Positions 11,825-23,541 of a DNA stretch of 64,000 bases are shown piece after piece. The notes under the pieces were generated by a model that was not told the DNA's origin, searched no databases, and was given only the letters and a program-made list of their open reading frames with translations. The translations under genes were made by a program, and so were the position numbers. Source of the stretch: Chrysomallon squamiferum (taxonomy: Eukaryota; Mollusca; Gastropoda; Neomphalida; Peltospiridae); NCBI GenBank assembly GCA_012295275.1, contig CM022674.1, positions 9,136,260 to 9,200,259 of the forward strand. The letters run 5' to 3'. How positions within the stretch are numbered: the first letter of the stretch is position 1; each line of letters starts with the position of its first letter.

Positions 11825-11829
<5 letters not shown>
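10291..11829. other. AT-rich noncoding spacer
   Basis: It holds short TATG/TA runs at 10744-10790 and A/T-rich sequence. Small frames at 10432-10665 (minus) and 11210-11407 (plus) show no domain, splice or start support. Confidence 0.6.

Positions 11830-11919
<90 letters not shown>
11830..11919. repeat. (CT)n(CA)n microsatellite
   Basis: An uninterrupted CT run of about 81 bp (11830-11910) passes into a short CA run. It is a long polypurine-polypyrimidine mirror tract with H-DNA potential. The frames crossing it on both strands are repeat artefacts. Confidence 0.97.
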
Positions 11920-12070
11920 AACACAAATTCTTTTTGACCGATTTTATCTCATATTTAAAACTGATTTACCAAATATAAAACACACACACACACACATTTT
12001 TTATTATTATTATTATAATTTTTTAAATATAATCTCAGTATAAAACTTGATATTACAACAGTTAAAAAGT

Positions 12071-12132
12071 ATATTTGTTTTTAATGTATCTGTGATCATA
12101 TCACAAAGATACATTAGTCATATAACAAATAT
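12071..12132. repeat. Imperfect palindrome (hairpin-forming)
   Basis: The inner arms AATGTATCTGTGAT (12083-12096) and ATCACAAAGATACATT (12100-12115) pair with a two-base bulge around a three-base loop. The outer arms ATATTTGTT (12071-12079) and AACAAATAT (12124-12132) pair beyond an asymmetric internal loop. The hairpin is about 62 nt. It matches no microRNA known to me. Confidence 0.7.
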
Positions 12133-13160
12133 ATCTCTTGTCACATAAATGTTCTAATTAAATTTTTTAACTTTTACTCTAAAAAAAAAGTTAAACAGAC
12201 ATAAACGTAGATGTTACATTTTTCACAGTGACTTTAATGGTTAAATGATATTAGTGATTTTATTTTTTCTTATTTGCAAGACACAGTATTTTACAAAATA
12301 TTCAACTATTATTTATTTATTTTGTTTTTAATTATTTATTTTATGATGAATTTTAGACCAGTCTATAATTATTCTTTTTATACTTTCTCTCCCAATGATA
12401 ACAACACCCTCAAAACCCCCTTATTTACAAATATATAAAATATAAATTAATAAAAAAAACTAACTGACAAAAAAACAGCAAAAAACAACAACAAAAAAAG
12501 CCTCCCATTTTTTAAAAACATTATTATTATAGAGATGAATAAAAAATAATGATAATAATTTTTTTCTTTAAATCTCATTGTTTGTATTTTCGTATTCGTT
12601 TGTTTGCAGATAAAAAAAATCAAATACCTTTGATAACATCTTTAAAAAAGATAATAGAATAGGCACAAAATAAAGCAAACACCATAGAAACATGCATTCA
12701 GACAAAGACACACAACTAAAAAGTCTGATTCAAGACAAAGCATTCTGATCTTTAGAAAAGTTTTTTAATATTTACAGTTGTACTTTTATAAAAATTCAAA
12801 CTAATGTCAGTTAAACATAGAATTGTAATTTAGACTGAGAAATAAGCACAGTACTTCTTTTTTTTCTTTACTTTACATATAATTAAAAAAAAAAAATTGG
12901 TTTTAATGAGTGTGCTATTTATATAGAGCCTCTTTTTATGGTGCAGTTAAAAGAATCATCTGTATTGTTTTACAAGCACAAATTGGGTTTGTGGGCGACT
13001 CAAAAAATTATCTTCGTATTAATCTGGCTATATTAATAATAACAGCTATATGTGTGTAAAAATCAGTTCAGAAGACATAAATATTAGATATTATTAAACT
13101 GATTTGTCAGAAATAAAGATATATTTGATGTAATATATACAGACTGAGGTGTCATTAAAA
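12133..13160. other. AT-rich noncoding spacer
   Basis: Simple A/T-rich sequence with no supported gene. Confidence 0.7.
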
Positions 13161-13164
13161 CTGA

Positions 13165-13338
13165 ACAGAGTGTATATGTGTATATGTATGTATGTGTGTG
13201 GGTATGTATGTGTGAATGTGTGTATGTATATTTGTGTATATGTGAATATATATATGTGTGTATATATGTATGTGAGTGTGTATGCATGTTTGTATATATG
13301 TGAAAGTGTACTTGTTTATGCAGTCATACGTGTGTGTG

Positions 13339-13392
<54 letters not shown>

Positions 13393-13402
13393 GGTGTGTG
13401 TG
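13165..13402. repeat. TG/TA-rich compound microsatellite
   Basis: Interrupted GTGTAT/GTATGT repeats lead into TA (about 13338-13357) and a clean TG run (about 13359-13390). Frames of 97 codons (plus) and 101 codons (minus) cross it and give only Val/Cys/Tyr or His/Thr/Ile runs, so they are repeat artefacts. Confidence 0.93.
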
Positions 13403-13805
13403 TCAGTTTATGAAAAATAAGATAGCAGTGAGTGTGAGCTAGAAGACAGCTGATACTCACAGCACAGACAAGTGTCTGACGTCAGGTATTTCATCAATGA
13501 CATGAACACAATAAATAATTAGTATCAAATTACATGTATCGTTATACATTTAAATTACATTTCTCTCCAATGTCCTATGTACAGTGAATTAAGGTTTTTT
13601 TTCCTGTACTCTCACTAGAGAAGAAAGTTGATAAGAAACCTGTGGGGAGTTGCTTGATTCATGACAACACTGTGTATCTCTCCTAACTACTTCATCTTCA
13701 TGTTCAGTTTCACCGTTATCAGTTTTTTTTTAAACATTAATTTGAAAAATCATCCCAAATATGTAATGTTATTATCAGATTATAACAATTTGTGTTGCTT
13801 TATTT

Positions 13806-13829
13806 AAAAAAAAAAAAAAAAAAAAAAAA
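13806..13829 (+). repeat. Poly(A) tract, 24 bp
   Basis: A homopolymer A run. No retrocopy body or polyadenylation signal is evident immediately upstream. Confidence 0.93.
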
Positions 13830-16400
13830 TATGATCAAACCATAAAATGTTAATTACTTCCAGTAATACAAAATCTTAAGAAAGTTATTTTTAATGATTG
13901 ACATTATGTTTTTTCTTTGACAAATTTAATGTCAGAGATCATCTATTAGATGTTTAAATAATTTTCATTACTAAACTAAATAATACAGAGTCCAGTTTTA
14001 TACATAATGAAAACACAATTGTTTTGTTGCTGGTTAAACAACTGAAAACATGCTTTATATACATGAGAAATACAGTGTGAACACCAAATATGCACAGTGT
14101 TTTAATTAATTATCTATTTCTATTTAGTTTAAATATGATTTAGATGTTTTATTTTTTAAATACGTAATAAACATGAATTACATATTTAAAACTTCATAAC
14201 AAAAATTAAATCTATTTATTACAAATGACTTCAAATCTATTATGATCATAATTTAAAACAATTTTGATATTTTTTTATTTAAAAACTATATATAAATATA
14301 GATAGATAGATATTATTTTTATAAAAGCAGTAAACACTGAATAAATTATTGGTGTTAAAAATGAATATGTAGTTCTGATAATAAATGTCACATTAACATG
14401 GTGCTTGTTCTTTGCCACAGTGTCAATTTAAGTTGAGAGAGCGTAAAGCCATCATTCATGTTGACCACTCAGTCAATTTAATATTTACATCAACCATAGC
14501 AGCTTTAATTTTTTTTATATTCTATTTTTTATAAAAATGTTTTTACCTTTTTAATTAATTTTAATATAATTTTTAAGTCATATACATATTTTAAATTATA
14601 TTTTTAAATATATCTTTTTATATTATAATTTGCTGTTATTTTTATGTAATACAAATTAATATTTACACATTTTAATTTTTTTTTTAAATAATTTTATTTG
14701 CAATTTATAAACAATTTTTTTTAATAAAAACTATTTCCATTTTTAGCTAACATTTTGTTAGAACATTTACAAACAAATATATTGACTAATAATTAAATAT
14801 TAATGTATATAGATTAATCCTGAGAAATTATTGTTTGAAACAACATACTTTAAAAAAAAGGGTTTTTGTTTAATTTATTTTTGTATATAATAATTTAATA
14901 TTTTCTTAAATAATAAATGTTATTTATTTTATAAAGCCAAAATAACAGCTTCTGATATATATTTACATCATATAGTTTATAAATCAATAAAAATAAATAT
15001 GTTTTTTAAACTCTGTTTTTATTGTCTGTACTTTTCTAACATCTGGTTAACTACAACATTTCTTAATATTAATTACAAATGTAGAGATCCCTCAATACCT
15101 ATCAAAAATTATCAGCTCTCTTTAGAACTATTGCCATTCTGAAATCTATCAAAATTCTGTAAACATTTTTCACAGATCTACTGGAAACTGTAATTAAACA
15201 AAGATATTAAATTTAATCTATGAGAATGAAGATCAAAAGAACTCAAATTTTCTTTTTCACATTTATTGTAAAAAATATTAATTACTATTGATAGCAAGAC
15301 TTATATAAATCCAAAAAACAACAACAGATTACTAACTACCACACGTACCTGATATTAGGTTTGAATCAGCAGATATGAAAGATAATCAAAATGATCTATT
15401 GTGTTTACCTCACAAAAACAATGTCTAAAATAATATACTTTAATACATTTTTTTTATAGAATACTGGCTGGAATGAATGAACTAAGGACAATGAAGAGAC
15501 TGAATCCTGTCATCTGGTGTGCCTTAGGCCTGACTTAACTTTAACTTATAGCCGTTAAGAATAAATTAGGTGAATTGAGGTAACAATTAGACTGACTGAG
15601 AGATACTTTTTCACTGACACAAGAACACTGCAACATTATCACTGACAACCATTTATAAAATATTTATTATTACCAAGTGATGTTTTTTCTTCAAATCATG
15701 TTTGCCTCTGTTTTAATTACAGATGGACAAAACAAGAAGATAAATTGAAAATGAAACTCATCACCCACATACAGACTGAAATTCCAATTCTATAATTTAA
15801 AAATCCAATTATTATCAAGTTGTTTGAAAACAAGTTATATTTTAACTACATTTATTTTATTTTATGCCATGATTATTTACTGTTGAACACTTATAATTCA
15901 TTTTTCCTTTATTTATTTATTTATTTATTTTTATTATTATTATTATAATTTTTTTTTAAATCATGAAGAACAAATTACATCAACTGACTGGGTCTGCATC
16001 AGTGTAATGTCCTATCACTATCAGCTGAGCAAATTAGGCAATGAGGATGAGCAACTCAATCAATCAGTTGTGACCCACATTGAGCAGATGACATGCCCCC
16101 CAATACAACTCATCAACATCACATAAATCTAGACTTGCTCAAGTTTTTTTTTACATTTTTATTTTTATTTTATGCTCAATAAAACATAACATGCATTGAT
16201 TACTGGTGGTCATAAATTTGCCCAGTGAAAAAGAATATTCAAATTAAGAAAATGCTTATTTAAAATAAAAGGAAAAATATATTAAAACATAGCATCAGCA
16301 AAATAATAATAATTATTATAATATCAATAATAAAATGAAATTTGGAAAAACAAAGAAATTGTTATAGAATGTTATTTTAATTTTTGAAGTTTTTATTTTA
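13830..16400. other. Very AT-rich noncoding spacer
   Basis: It is among the most AT-rich parts of the window, with long runs of A/T trimers and homopolymers and no gene-like signal. A slightly GC-richer patch at about 15960-16135 has no frame or repeat identity that I recognise. Confidence 0.7.
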
Positions 16401-16441
16401 TTTTTTTAATTAAAAATAATTTGTTAAAAATAATAATAAAA

Positions 16442-16780
16442 TTAATTCATATTTGCATGAGAGTGTTTGTGTATATTTTTATATACATGTACATGCATAC
16501 ATACACATACACAAACAAACCCATAGATAAAATCTAGTTGACAAATACAGTACATAGGTAACTTGCTATTTTGTACATTGTATTCAAACTGAATGCATGC
16601 TTCTGTCATGTATGCCAATGTTCTTCTATAGCTCTTTAATAATTTAGGTTGTTGACACAGTGTTATGGGTGATGGAAATATCTGTTCAACTATTTTGCTG
16701 TATTGCATGGTTTGGATAACAACAGTAATATGTGAGGTTACAGGTTCATTTTCATTTCCCATTGCAACCTGTGCATTCAA
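16442..16780 (-). CDS. Uncertain open reading frame, 112 codons
   Basis: This is the longest open frame in the window. It begins MNAQVAMGNENEP and ends in a His/Val/Cys-rich tail that comes from a TG/CATA-rich stretch. The first 80 or so residues have a balanced composition (YSKIVEQIFPSPITL, LLKSYRRTLAYM), unlike the Phe/Ile/Lys noise around. I see no domain, signal peptide or membrane segment, no splice signals define exon ends, and the simple-repeat tail argues against a real protein. It may be a fragment of an old repeat or a chance frame. I list it only because it is the best unexplained frame. Confidence 0.12.
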   Translation of the reverse strand: MNAQVAMGNENEPVTSHITVVIQTMQYSKIVEQIFPSPITLCQQPKLLKSYRRTLAYMTEACIQFEYNVQNSKLPMYCICQLDFIYGFVCVCVCMHVHVYKNIHKHSHANMN

Positions 16781-16911
16781 AGTATAGCACCAAGTGTCTT
16801 TTCTATTTCTGTGGGTTCCTTTTACCTTTCACTTCTTTAATGAAGCAATGAAACCACCAAAAACTGTGTCAGTGTCAATTTTTTAAATTTATTTATTTAT
16901 TTATATTTTCA

Positions 16912-16931
16912 TTTTTTTTTTTTTTTTTTTT
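16912..16931 (-). repeat. Poly(T) tract, 20 bp
   Basis: A homopolymer run following TTTATTTATTTATT. Confidence 0.9.
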
Positions 16932-17099
16932 GCATAAAAATAAATCAATCTTAATTGATGGACTTAATAGTAAAAATACTATCTCTGTTTATAATTATTC
17001 TAATCTCAGACATAAGTTTTATTATTATCTTTCTAAATTATTGAAATTGTTATCTATACTCCCTTCTGAAAGAAAACATTTCTAATTAGTTTACATTGT

Positions 17100-17168
17100 T
17101 AAACAAACAAACAAACAAAAATAAAAATAAAATAAAATAAAATAAAACAAAACAAAACAATAACAAAA
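17100..17168. repeat. (AAAC)n/(AAAAT)n/(AAAAC)n compound repeat
   Basis: AAAC units pass into AAAAT and then AAAAC units, a stepwise-mutating simple repeat. Confidence 0.9.
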
Positions 17169-17434
17169 AAATATATATTTATATAATAGAACAGAGGTCA
17201 AAAACAAAAAAGAATTAAAACGTTTAAAAATTATCTTTTTAAAGCACAAACTAACACATTATTAAACTATATAATATAGTGTGTTTTCAAAATTAGATAT
17301 AAAAAGAAAGTAATAATAAAAGAAAATAAAATTAATATTTATTTTCAGTAAAATATGAAACTACATAATACATTATAATAATAATAAAATTCTTATTCTG
17401 AAGACTAAAACAGAAAAGAGTATTGCTGTTTCAC

Positions 17435-17830
17435 TGTCACAAATACACTATTGGCAGTAGAATTTTAAAATCTTTGGAAGGACAAACTTATATATAAAAA
17501 AATTCACTAATACACTAATAAGTAGTTGTAAATCTATGGAAGTATTAATATATCTTGAAAAAAAGAATAATATAGCCAGTTATTATAAATATTTGCAGAT
17601 TAGTAGAAATAGGTATATATATATAATTTTTTTTTACGTTATTGCATCTACATTATTGGTGTAAATATTTTCAATCTCTGGAAATATATATATATGTTTT
17701 TAAAAATCACATATACTTCTGTTAGCATCAACATTTTCAAAAATATATTTTTAAATCTCACAAATGCACTATTAGTATAAGTATAATCAAATCTCTGAAA
17801 GCATATATTTAAAAGTCATCTTTAAAAGGT
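17435..17830 (+). repeat. Degenerate tandem repeat, about 80-110 bp unit
   Basis: CACAAATACACTATTGGCAG, CACTAATACACTAATAAGTA and CACAAATGCACTATTAGTAT are each followed by AATCTNTGGAA- or AATCTCTGAA-like sequence and a run of ATATAT. At least four diverged copies can be aligned by eye. It lies just upstream of the island at 17855. Confidence 0.5.
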
Positions 17831-17854
17831 TATTAGTAAGTCTAAGTATTTTCT

Positions 17855-18110
17855 CTGTGTGTTGATAGGCGTTGATGACACACAATAAAGTCAAGGGTAA
17901 TGAAGTGAACAAAGCAGATTCAGGTCAGAGATGCAATCACACTAATGTCGTAATTCTAGGCGTTGGTAGCAAAGCTATTGGAACTGTGCAAAGATCACGC
18001 AGCTGTAATGTCATACTCTGTTAAAAATTAAATCTGTGGCCTGAAGGAATCCTGACCATGCTGTGATTCCTTTTACATGCAAATCAGCATAAATATGAAT
18101 TTTACAATAT
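17855..18110. promoter_or_regulatory. Candidate cis-regulatory island with POU octamer
   Basis: A GC-richer, complex-sequence island in AT-rich spacer. It carries a perfect ATGCAAAT octamer at 18077-18084, followed by CAGCATAAATATGAAT, which adds further POU-like sites. GGCGTTGATGACAC and GGCGTTGGTAGCAA form an internal partial duplication. It has no open frame. The regulatory role is inferred from composition and motifs only. Confidence 0.4.
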
Positions 18111-18822
18111 TAAAAAATATGGTATTAGTAATACTGAGGTAACAAAATTTTCATTTAGTCTCATAGTTAAATAAAAAAAATAAATTAAATAATAATGAAA
18201 ATAATGAAAAATTCAGTATACAAGAAAAGAAATAAAGATGCCACTTAATAAAAAGTGAAAAGGGAGAAAAATTATCAATGTTTAGTTTGTTTTTAAAAAT
18301 AAGATATGTTCACTAATTAAAAAGTCTTATAGCATTATTAAATGTTTATCAGAAAGATAAAAGTAGCATATATTTCTAACTATTAAAGTAGGTATGTCAA
18401 AATAATCTTTACTTCCACACTTTCAAAATAAAATAGTGCACACAAGTGTGTAAAAATAAAATAAATAAAATTTAAAACCGAAATTTATATTTCTAAAAAT
18501 AATAATAAAATTAAATTTTAATCGTAACTAATATTTATTATTAACAGTTTTATGTTGATAGTGTTGTTTAAACTAAGAAATAAGTATCTGCACAGATTTC
18601 AAATTAATAACTGATTATAATTACTGGATGAAAATAAAACTTAAACAAATTTATTAAAATATGTTTTTGAGCTATTGATATTTAATTACATTTTTTATAA
18701 TATTTTATATCTTAATTCACTTTTGATTCTGATAATTGAAAAGATAGTGCCATCTGTCTTCTTTTCTCTTTTTATTAAGAATAAATGACATCTTAAAAGT
18801 TGCTAGGTAACCAAAACTATAC
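18111..18822. other. AT-rich noncoding spacer
   Basis: A/T-rich sequence without a gene-like signal. Confidence 0.7.
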
Positions 18823-18830
18823 GTGTGTGT

Positions 18831-18868
<38 letters not shown>
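18823..18868. repeat. (TG)n microsatellite
   Basis: A TG run of about 46 bp with one GAG interruption near its start. Confidence 0.95.
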
Positions 18869-18869
<1 letters not shown>

Positions 18870-19060
18870 TGATACCTAATAAGTCTCTGATAAATGTTTT
18901 TGGATGTATTTAGGCATTAAATGAATTACTGGCTTTTTCTTTTCAATTTGAAAAAAAAAAAAAAAAAGAATGTCGGTGTTTATGTATGTGTGTGCATATA
19001 AAATGTTGGTTTCAAAAAAACAACAACAAACATTTTAAGGGTATTCCCTGTTCATTGCAA

Positions 19061-19065
<5 letters not shown>

Positions 19066-19113
<48 letters not shown>

Positions 19114-19128
19114 GCTCCCTCCCTCCCT
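19066..19128. repeat. (TC)n(CCCT)n microsatellite
   Basis: About 45 bp of TC repeats followed by CCCT/CGCT units. Confidence 0.95.
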
Positions 19129-20366
19129 ATCATATTTTCTATGACTTACTATATATCAAATATAATCTCTGACATTTATTCACAGTCTATCTTTGTCATA
19201 TGTTTTGGTTGGAATGGTAAATAATACATGGCTAATAAAAGTATTAAGTATGAACCATGAATAAAAGAGTGATAAAAATCACACAACTTGAATATTCATT
19301 GAGTAAATTTGAATACTGGTTTTAAAATGTTCATACAAAATCTTTGTACCAGCAGGGAATAAGAAAACAAGAAAAATCACTACTGGTAATTTTTGTTTTC
19401 ATTGGCTAGCTGACATTTTACTTGTGTATCCAGACATTAGCTAAATGCCTGATAAATAGATTACAAGTTAAATTTACTGTTTGTATGTTTATATGTATGT
19501 CTTTATCTAAATAGGTATCAGGATATTTATGTCTGTATGTGTATGAATCTGTATAATATATACATATATTTATTGTACAACCACTGGTAAGATATGATGA
19601 CTAGATAAATATATTATTCAGCATTACTGCTTTAGTGTTCAGCTCTAAAAATCTATTTTGAAAACTTTTTATTTAAAAACAAAAGACAAAACAATTATGA
19701 TTATTTAAGAACTATTTTGTTTTGATGCATATGACCAAGAGAAATATGCACGAGCTGAGAAATAAAAAAGTTAATTTCATTTAAAACTGCTTGATAACTG
19801 GTCAGGTTAACTGGCTCTGTGCAGCTTGGCAGAGCCTCACTGAAAATCAGCACTGTTACCTTCACAAGATAAAGACACATTTTCTTTTCTTTCATTTTTA
19901 AACTTTTTTTAAAATTTAATTTTTTTTTTTTTAATTGCTTTAAATGATTGTGTTAATGACTGATTTTTAAAAATTTATTTTACTTATTTTTTTTTTATTT
20001 CATAATATTTTGCTTATATTTTGACTAAAATATAAATTTGCTTTTCATATTCAGTTCAAAAAATATTAATATACTTTTAAAATTCAGTTTTAATATTTTA
20101 TTTGTAAAAATTTATGTAAATTTATTCAATTCTGAAATATACCTTTTGACATAAAACAAATGAAATTTCAAACAGATTTGATATTTTATCACTTATGTCT
20201 GATGGAGTTATGACTGACTAAATAAATTTGAAGAATATAGATTTTGACGTATATATTTTTTTAATGTGCATACCACTCAGAGATATAGAGTTGCATGGCG
20301 TAGGCAGCCATGATTGTCAGCTCATTCTACTGAATGTCATCAACTCTGTGGAGAGGAAACAAGTAC
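19129..20366. other. AT-rich noncoding spacer
   Basis: No gene is supported. A 69-codon plus frame at 20228-20437 runs into the poly(A) tract, and its codons after 20367 are just Lys from poly(A). The complex segment 20270-20366 directly upstream of that tract could be a small retroposed fragment. Confidence 0.55.
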
Positions 20367-20393
20367 AAAAAAAAAAAAAAAAAAAAAAAAAAA
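20367..20393 (+). repeat. Poly(A) tract, 27 bp
   Basis: A homopolymer run directly after complex sequence (GAGAGGAAACAAGTAC). This would be consistent with a retroposon 3' end, but no flanking target duplication was recognised. Confidence 0.9.
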
Positions 20394-20675
20394 TCCAAAC
20401 TAAAAGTGAAAAAAATATAATAATAAAAAGTGACTAAATTATGCTCTACAGAACATTTCCTCTATTCTAACAAAGCACATTGTGAAATCCATTATAGATT
20501 TACTTTAATGCTTTCTAATTGTATATGTCAAAGTCTAAATTATATTTATATATTTAATATAAATGTGTTGTTCACTGTCAGTAACAAATTATGTGTATGC
20601 TAATGGATGTATGTGGATGATGGCAGATTGGTATGTGTATGTTTGTGAGTGGATGTTTATACTGTATATAAATGC

Positions 20676-20678
<3 letters not shown>

Positions 20679-20719
<41 letters not shown>
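20679..20719. repeat. (TG)n microsatellite
   Basis: A perfect TG run of about 41 bp adjoining the island at 20720. Confidence 0.95.
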
Positions 20720-20722
<3 letters not shown>

Positions 20723-21490
20723 AGATTCTATGATTCACATGTGCTGCAGGCTGCTCTGTGATGATTAGAGGAGTCAATACAAGAACCTGTCTTTGTGGTG
20801 TGCAGTGCTGCCGATCTCCCCAGAGAGGGAAGAGGAGGCAATTCAGTCAGATCCTGGCAGGATTTGCTACCATCATTAGTGGTCTCTGACCAAATGCAAG
20901 GCTAAACTGAACACTCTATAAAGATTCCCTGAAGAAAATCTTTAATTGGCTTTCACTATGCACGCATCAGCCAAGATCAGTATGTGAGAGCAGTGTAACC
21001 TTATGCTCCATGTGATAGTAGGAGGAATTGTGTCACTTATGGCTTGAAGCACTCAGGCATATTAATTTCATTTTTCTGTCATGCCACTGAATTGCATCAC
21101 ATGCACTTGTCTAAGGAAATTGCAAATATAAAGAGATCCATAGGGATTTTCATAAAATTGAGAAATTCTTGTAATTTAAAGTGTCCTGAGTTATGTAATA
21201 TTAATTTTCCTTGAGGATATTAACTTTTATTAGCTCCAACCTGACAAGAAGAATTAGCCAGTTGTTGTGTTTGACAATTCTCTGAGTAGCTGCATGTTCA
21301 CAGTGTAATCAAAATGTATCTGGTGTTTTTCAACCATCCAAATACTCTGTGATATCTAATAACCAATTTGAATGTGAAATGGCCTAACACTGCTTTGTAC
21401 TTAGCATATTCAAGTGAAAAACTGCTGGAAAAATAAAATCCAAAAGGACACCTAATATTCATGGATCCACCTGCAGGAGTTAATATTTGA
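20720..21490. promoter_or_regulatory. Large candidate conserved noncoding island
   Basis: About 770 bp of complex, GC-richer sequence with no long open frame, in contrast to both flanks. Homeodomain-type cores (TTTAATTGG near 20940, ATTAATTTC near 21060, ATATTAATTTTCC near 21198) sit among non-repetitive sequence. Lack of simple repeats over this length in such a repeat-rich window suggests constraint. It could also be an untranslated exon or a low-copy repeat. Confidence 0.4.
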
Positions 21491-23067
21491 AATAAATATT
21501 GGTTATTAGGTTTTTGAATCAGAATCTAAAATTTAAAAAAAAAAAAAATTGTCAAAAACTAGTGCAAAAGCACTGAATTGAAACAAATTAGATCTGTATC
21601 CTGAAATTTTACAATTTTTAACATCATTTAAAATCCCATTAATGTCATAATACAAAACCTGAATAACATAAAAAAAAAGAGAGAAAAAAAAAGAAAAAGA
21701 AAGAAACCAACATAGATAAAGAGGAAAAAATCACTATCACGTGTCCAGTATTTCTGTATTTAAGAGATTTGAATTAATGAAAACAATTTCAGAACAGAGA
21801 AAATTATGGTACGAGTGCATGAAATGACTAAATATTCACAATAACCATAACATCAATTACAATCCTGATACAGACATTTTAATATATTTAAACTTTGGTC
21901 CTATGCATTGCATATTAAAGATATTTTATATATATATATATATCAGTCACAATACAATCTATCATATTAATGTTTCAAGCTTATTCACTGACTCAAAAAT
22001 AGTTTGGGATAATTAACTTAATTAAGTAGTAAACACAAATGAATTACAATAAGAGGTTTATGTGAGAAAACAATTACTTCATTCATCTTTGTGTTTTACA
22101 CTCACTGTCAATATAGAGTTGACCAAGATCAATATTTCTTTGCACTCAGTAGGTCAGAATGTTTCACACTGAAATCAAGGTCAATAGATTTTGCACTTAA
22201 ATATGATATGAATTATTATGAGGTATGTGCTCAGAATAAAAAATATTACATCACTCTATTAGGGTTAGTCTGTTTAGAAGAAAGAAGTGAAACCTGACCA
22301 AAATGAATGAATGAATTAATAACAGTTGTATGAAATAGTTATATATGTAGTATTACAATTAAACAATTCTAGAATTCAGTTCCAATGGAAATATTTATAT
22401 TCATGTTAAATTTTAAAAAAAACCCATTTATTTCCTTTTTTATGCTTTGAATTACTGAATGAATTATTCATTATGATATTATTTTATTTTTTTATTTTTT
22501 TATTCATTTACAACTAATTAACGTCACCAATTTTTAAACTTTTTTTTTTTTTTTTTTTTTTTCAACCATTCAGATCCACATATATGTCATGGACCATGCA
22601 GTTGTATTTTGTACAAACATAGGTCATATCTGTGAACATATATGGGTAATATTTGACCATGCATTAATATGAGGTATATGCTCATGTGCATGGTACCATT
22701 TACAATTATCCAAAAAGCCTTTCTGGCTTAATATATACTTAAAATATAAAATAAATACTCAAAAGAAAAGAAGAACCAAACTCTATTTAACAGATGCAAA
22801 TTAATACTTTCTGTAAGCTGCATAAATGGTCTTGTACTGCACTGCATGATATATATCGCAAACTAAACAATTAACATATATCAAACAGTAACAGACATTA
22901 GCTGTACAAAGCCTGAACAAACACACTGTACATATCTCTGCTATTTGTTTTTAATAACAATCCATTAATATCTCAACTACCTTTAAGAGTTAATGTACAT
23001 CAACTTATAACAAAGCAAAACAATTAAATACACTCATTGAAATATGAAATACTGCATACTGATCAAG
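21491..23067. other. AT-rich spacer with simple repeats
   Basis: It includes a purine run (21669-21706), an AT run near 21927-21943 and a poly(T) of about 23 bp at 22540-22562. A patch at 22563-22740 repeats the motif GACCATGCA in variants. No gene is supported, and the 68-codon plus frame at 22091-22297 has no domain or splice support. Confidence 0.6.
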
Positions 23068-23541
23068 CTTGAATATATCAATGAATACTCTACAACTCTG
23101 TACATATCAGTGAATACTCTACAACTGAACATATCTATGAATACTCTACAACTGTACATATCAGTAAATCCTATACAACTGTACATATCAGAGAATACTT
23201 TACAACTGTACATATCAATGAATACTCTACAACTCTGTACATATCAGTGAATACTCTACAACTGAACATATCTATGAATACTCAACAACTGTACATATCA
23301 GTGAATACTCTACAACTGTACATATCAGTGAATACTCTACAACCGTACATATCAGTCAATACTCTACAACTGAACATATCAGTGAATACTTTACAACTGT
23401 ACATATCAATGAATACTCTACAACTCTGTACATATCAGTGAATATTCTACAACTCTGTACATATCAGAGAATACTCAACAACCGTACATATCAGTCAATA
23501 CTCTACAACTGTACATATCAATGAATGCTCTACAACTCTGT
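23068..23541 (+). repeat. Minisatellite, 27-bp unit with 29-bp variants
   Basis: About 17-18 copies of TACAACTGTACATATCAGTG followed by AATACTC. Because 27 is a multiple of three, two plus frames (23044-23250 and 23247-23441) read as a nine-residue repeat of the type YISVNTLQL. The 29-bp variants, with an extra CT in ACAACTCTGTAC, shift the frame, so the array is not a conserved protein. A five-unit block (29+4x27 = 137 bp) recurs at about 23090 and 23227, showing higher-order structure. Confidence 0.93.

Noticed and set aside
11688-11978. Frames with Arg-Glu or Leu-Ser runs
   Set aside because: They are translations of the (CT)n microsatellite.
13149-13460. 97- and 101-codon frames rich in Val/Cys/Tyr and His/Thr
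   Set aside because: They are translations of TG/TA microsatellite sequence.
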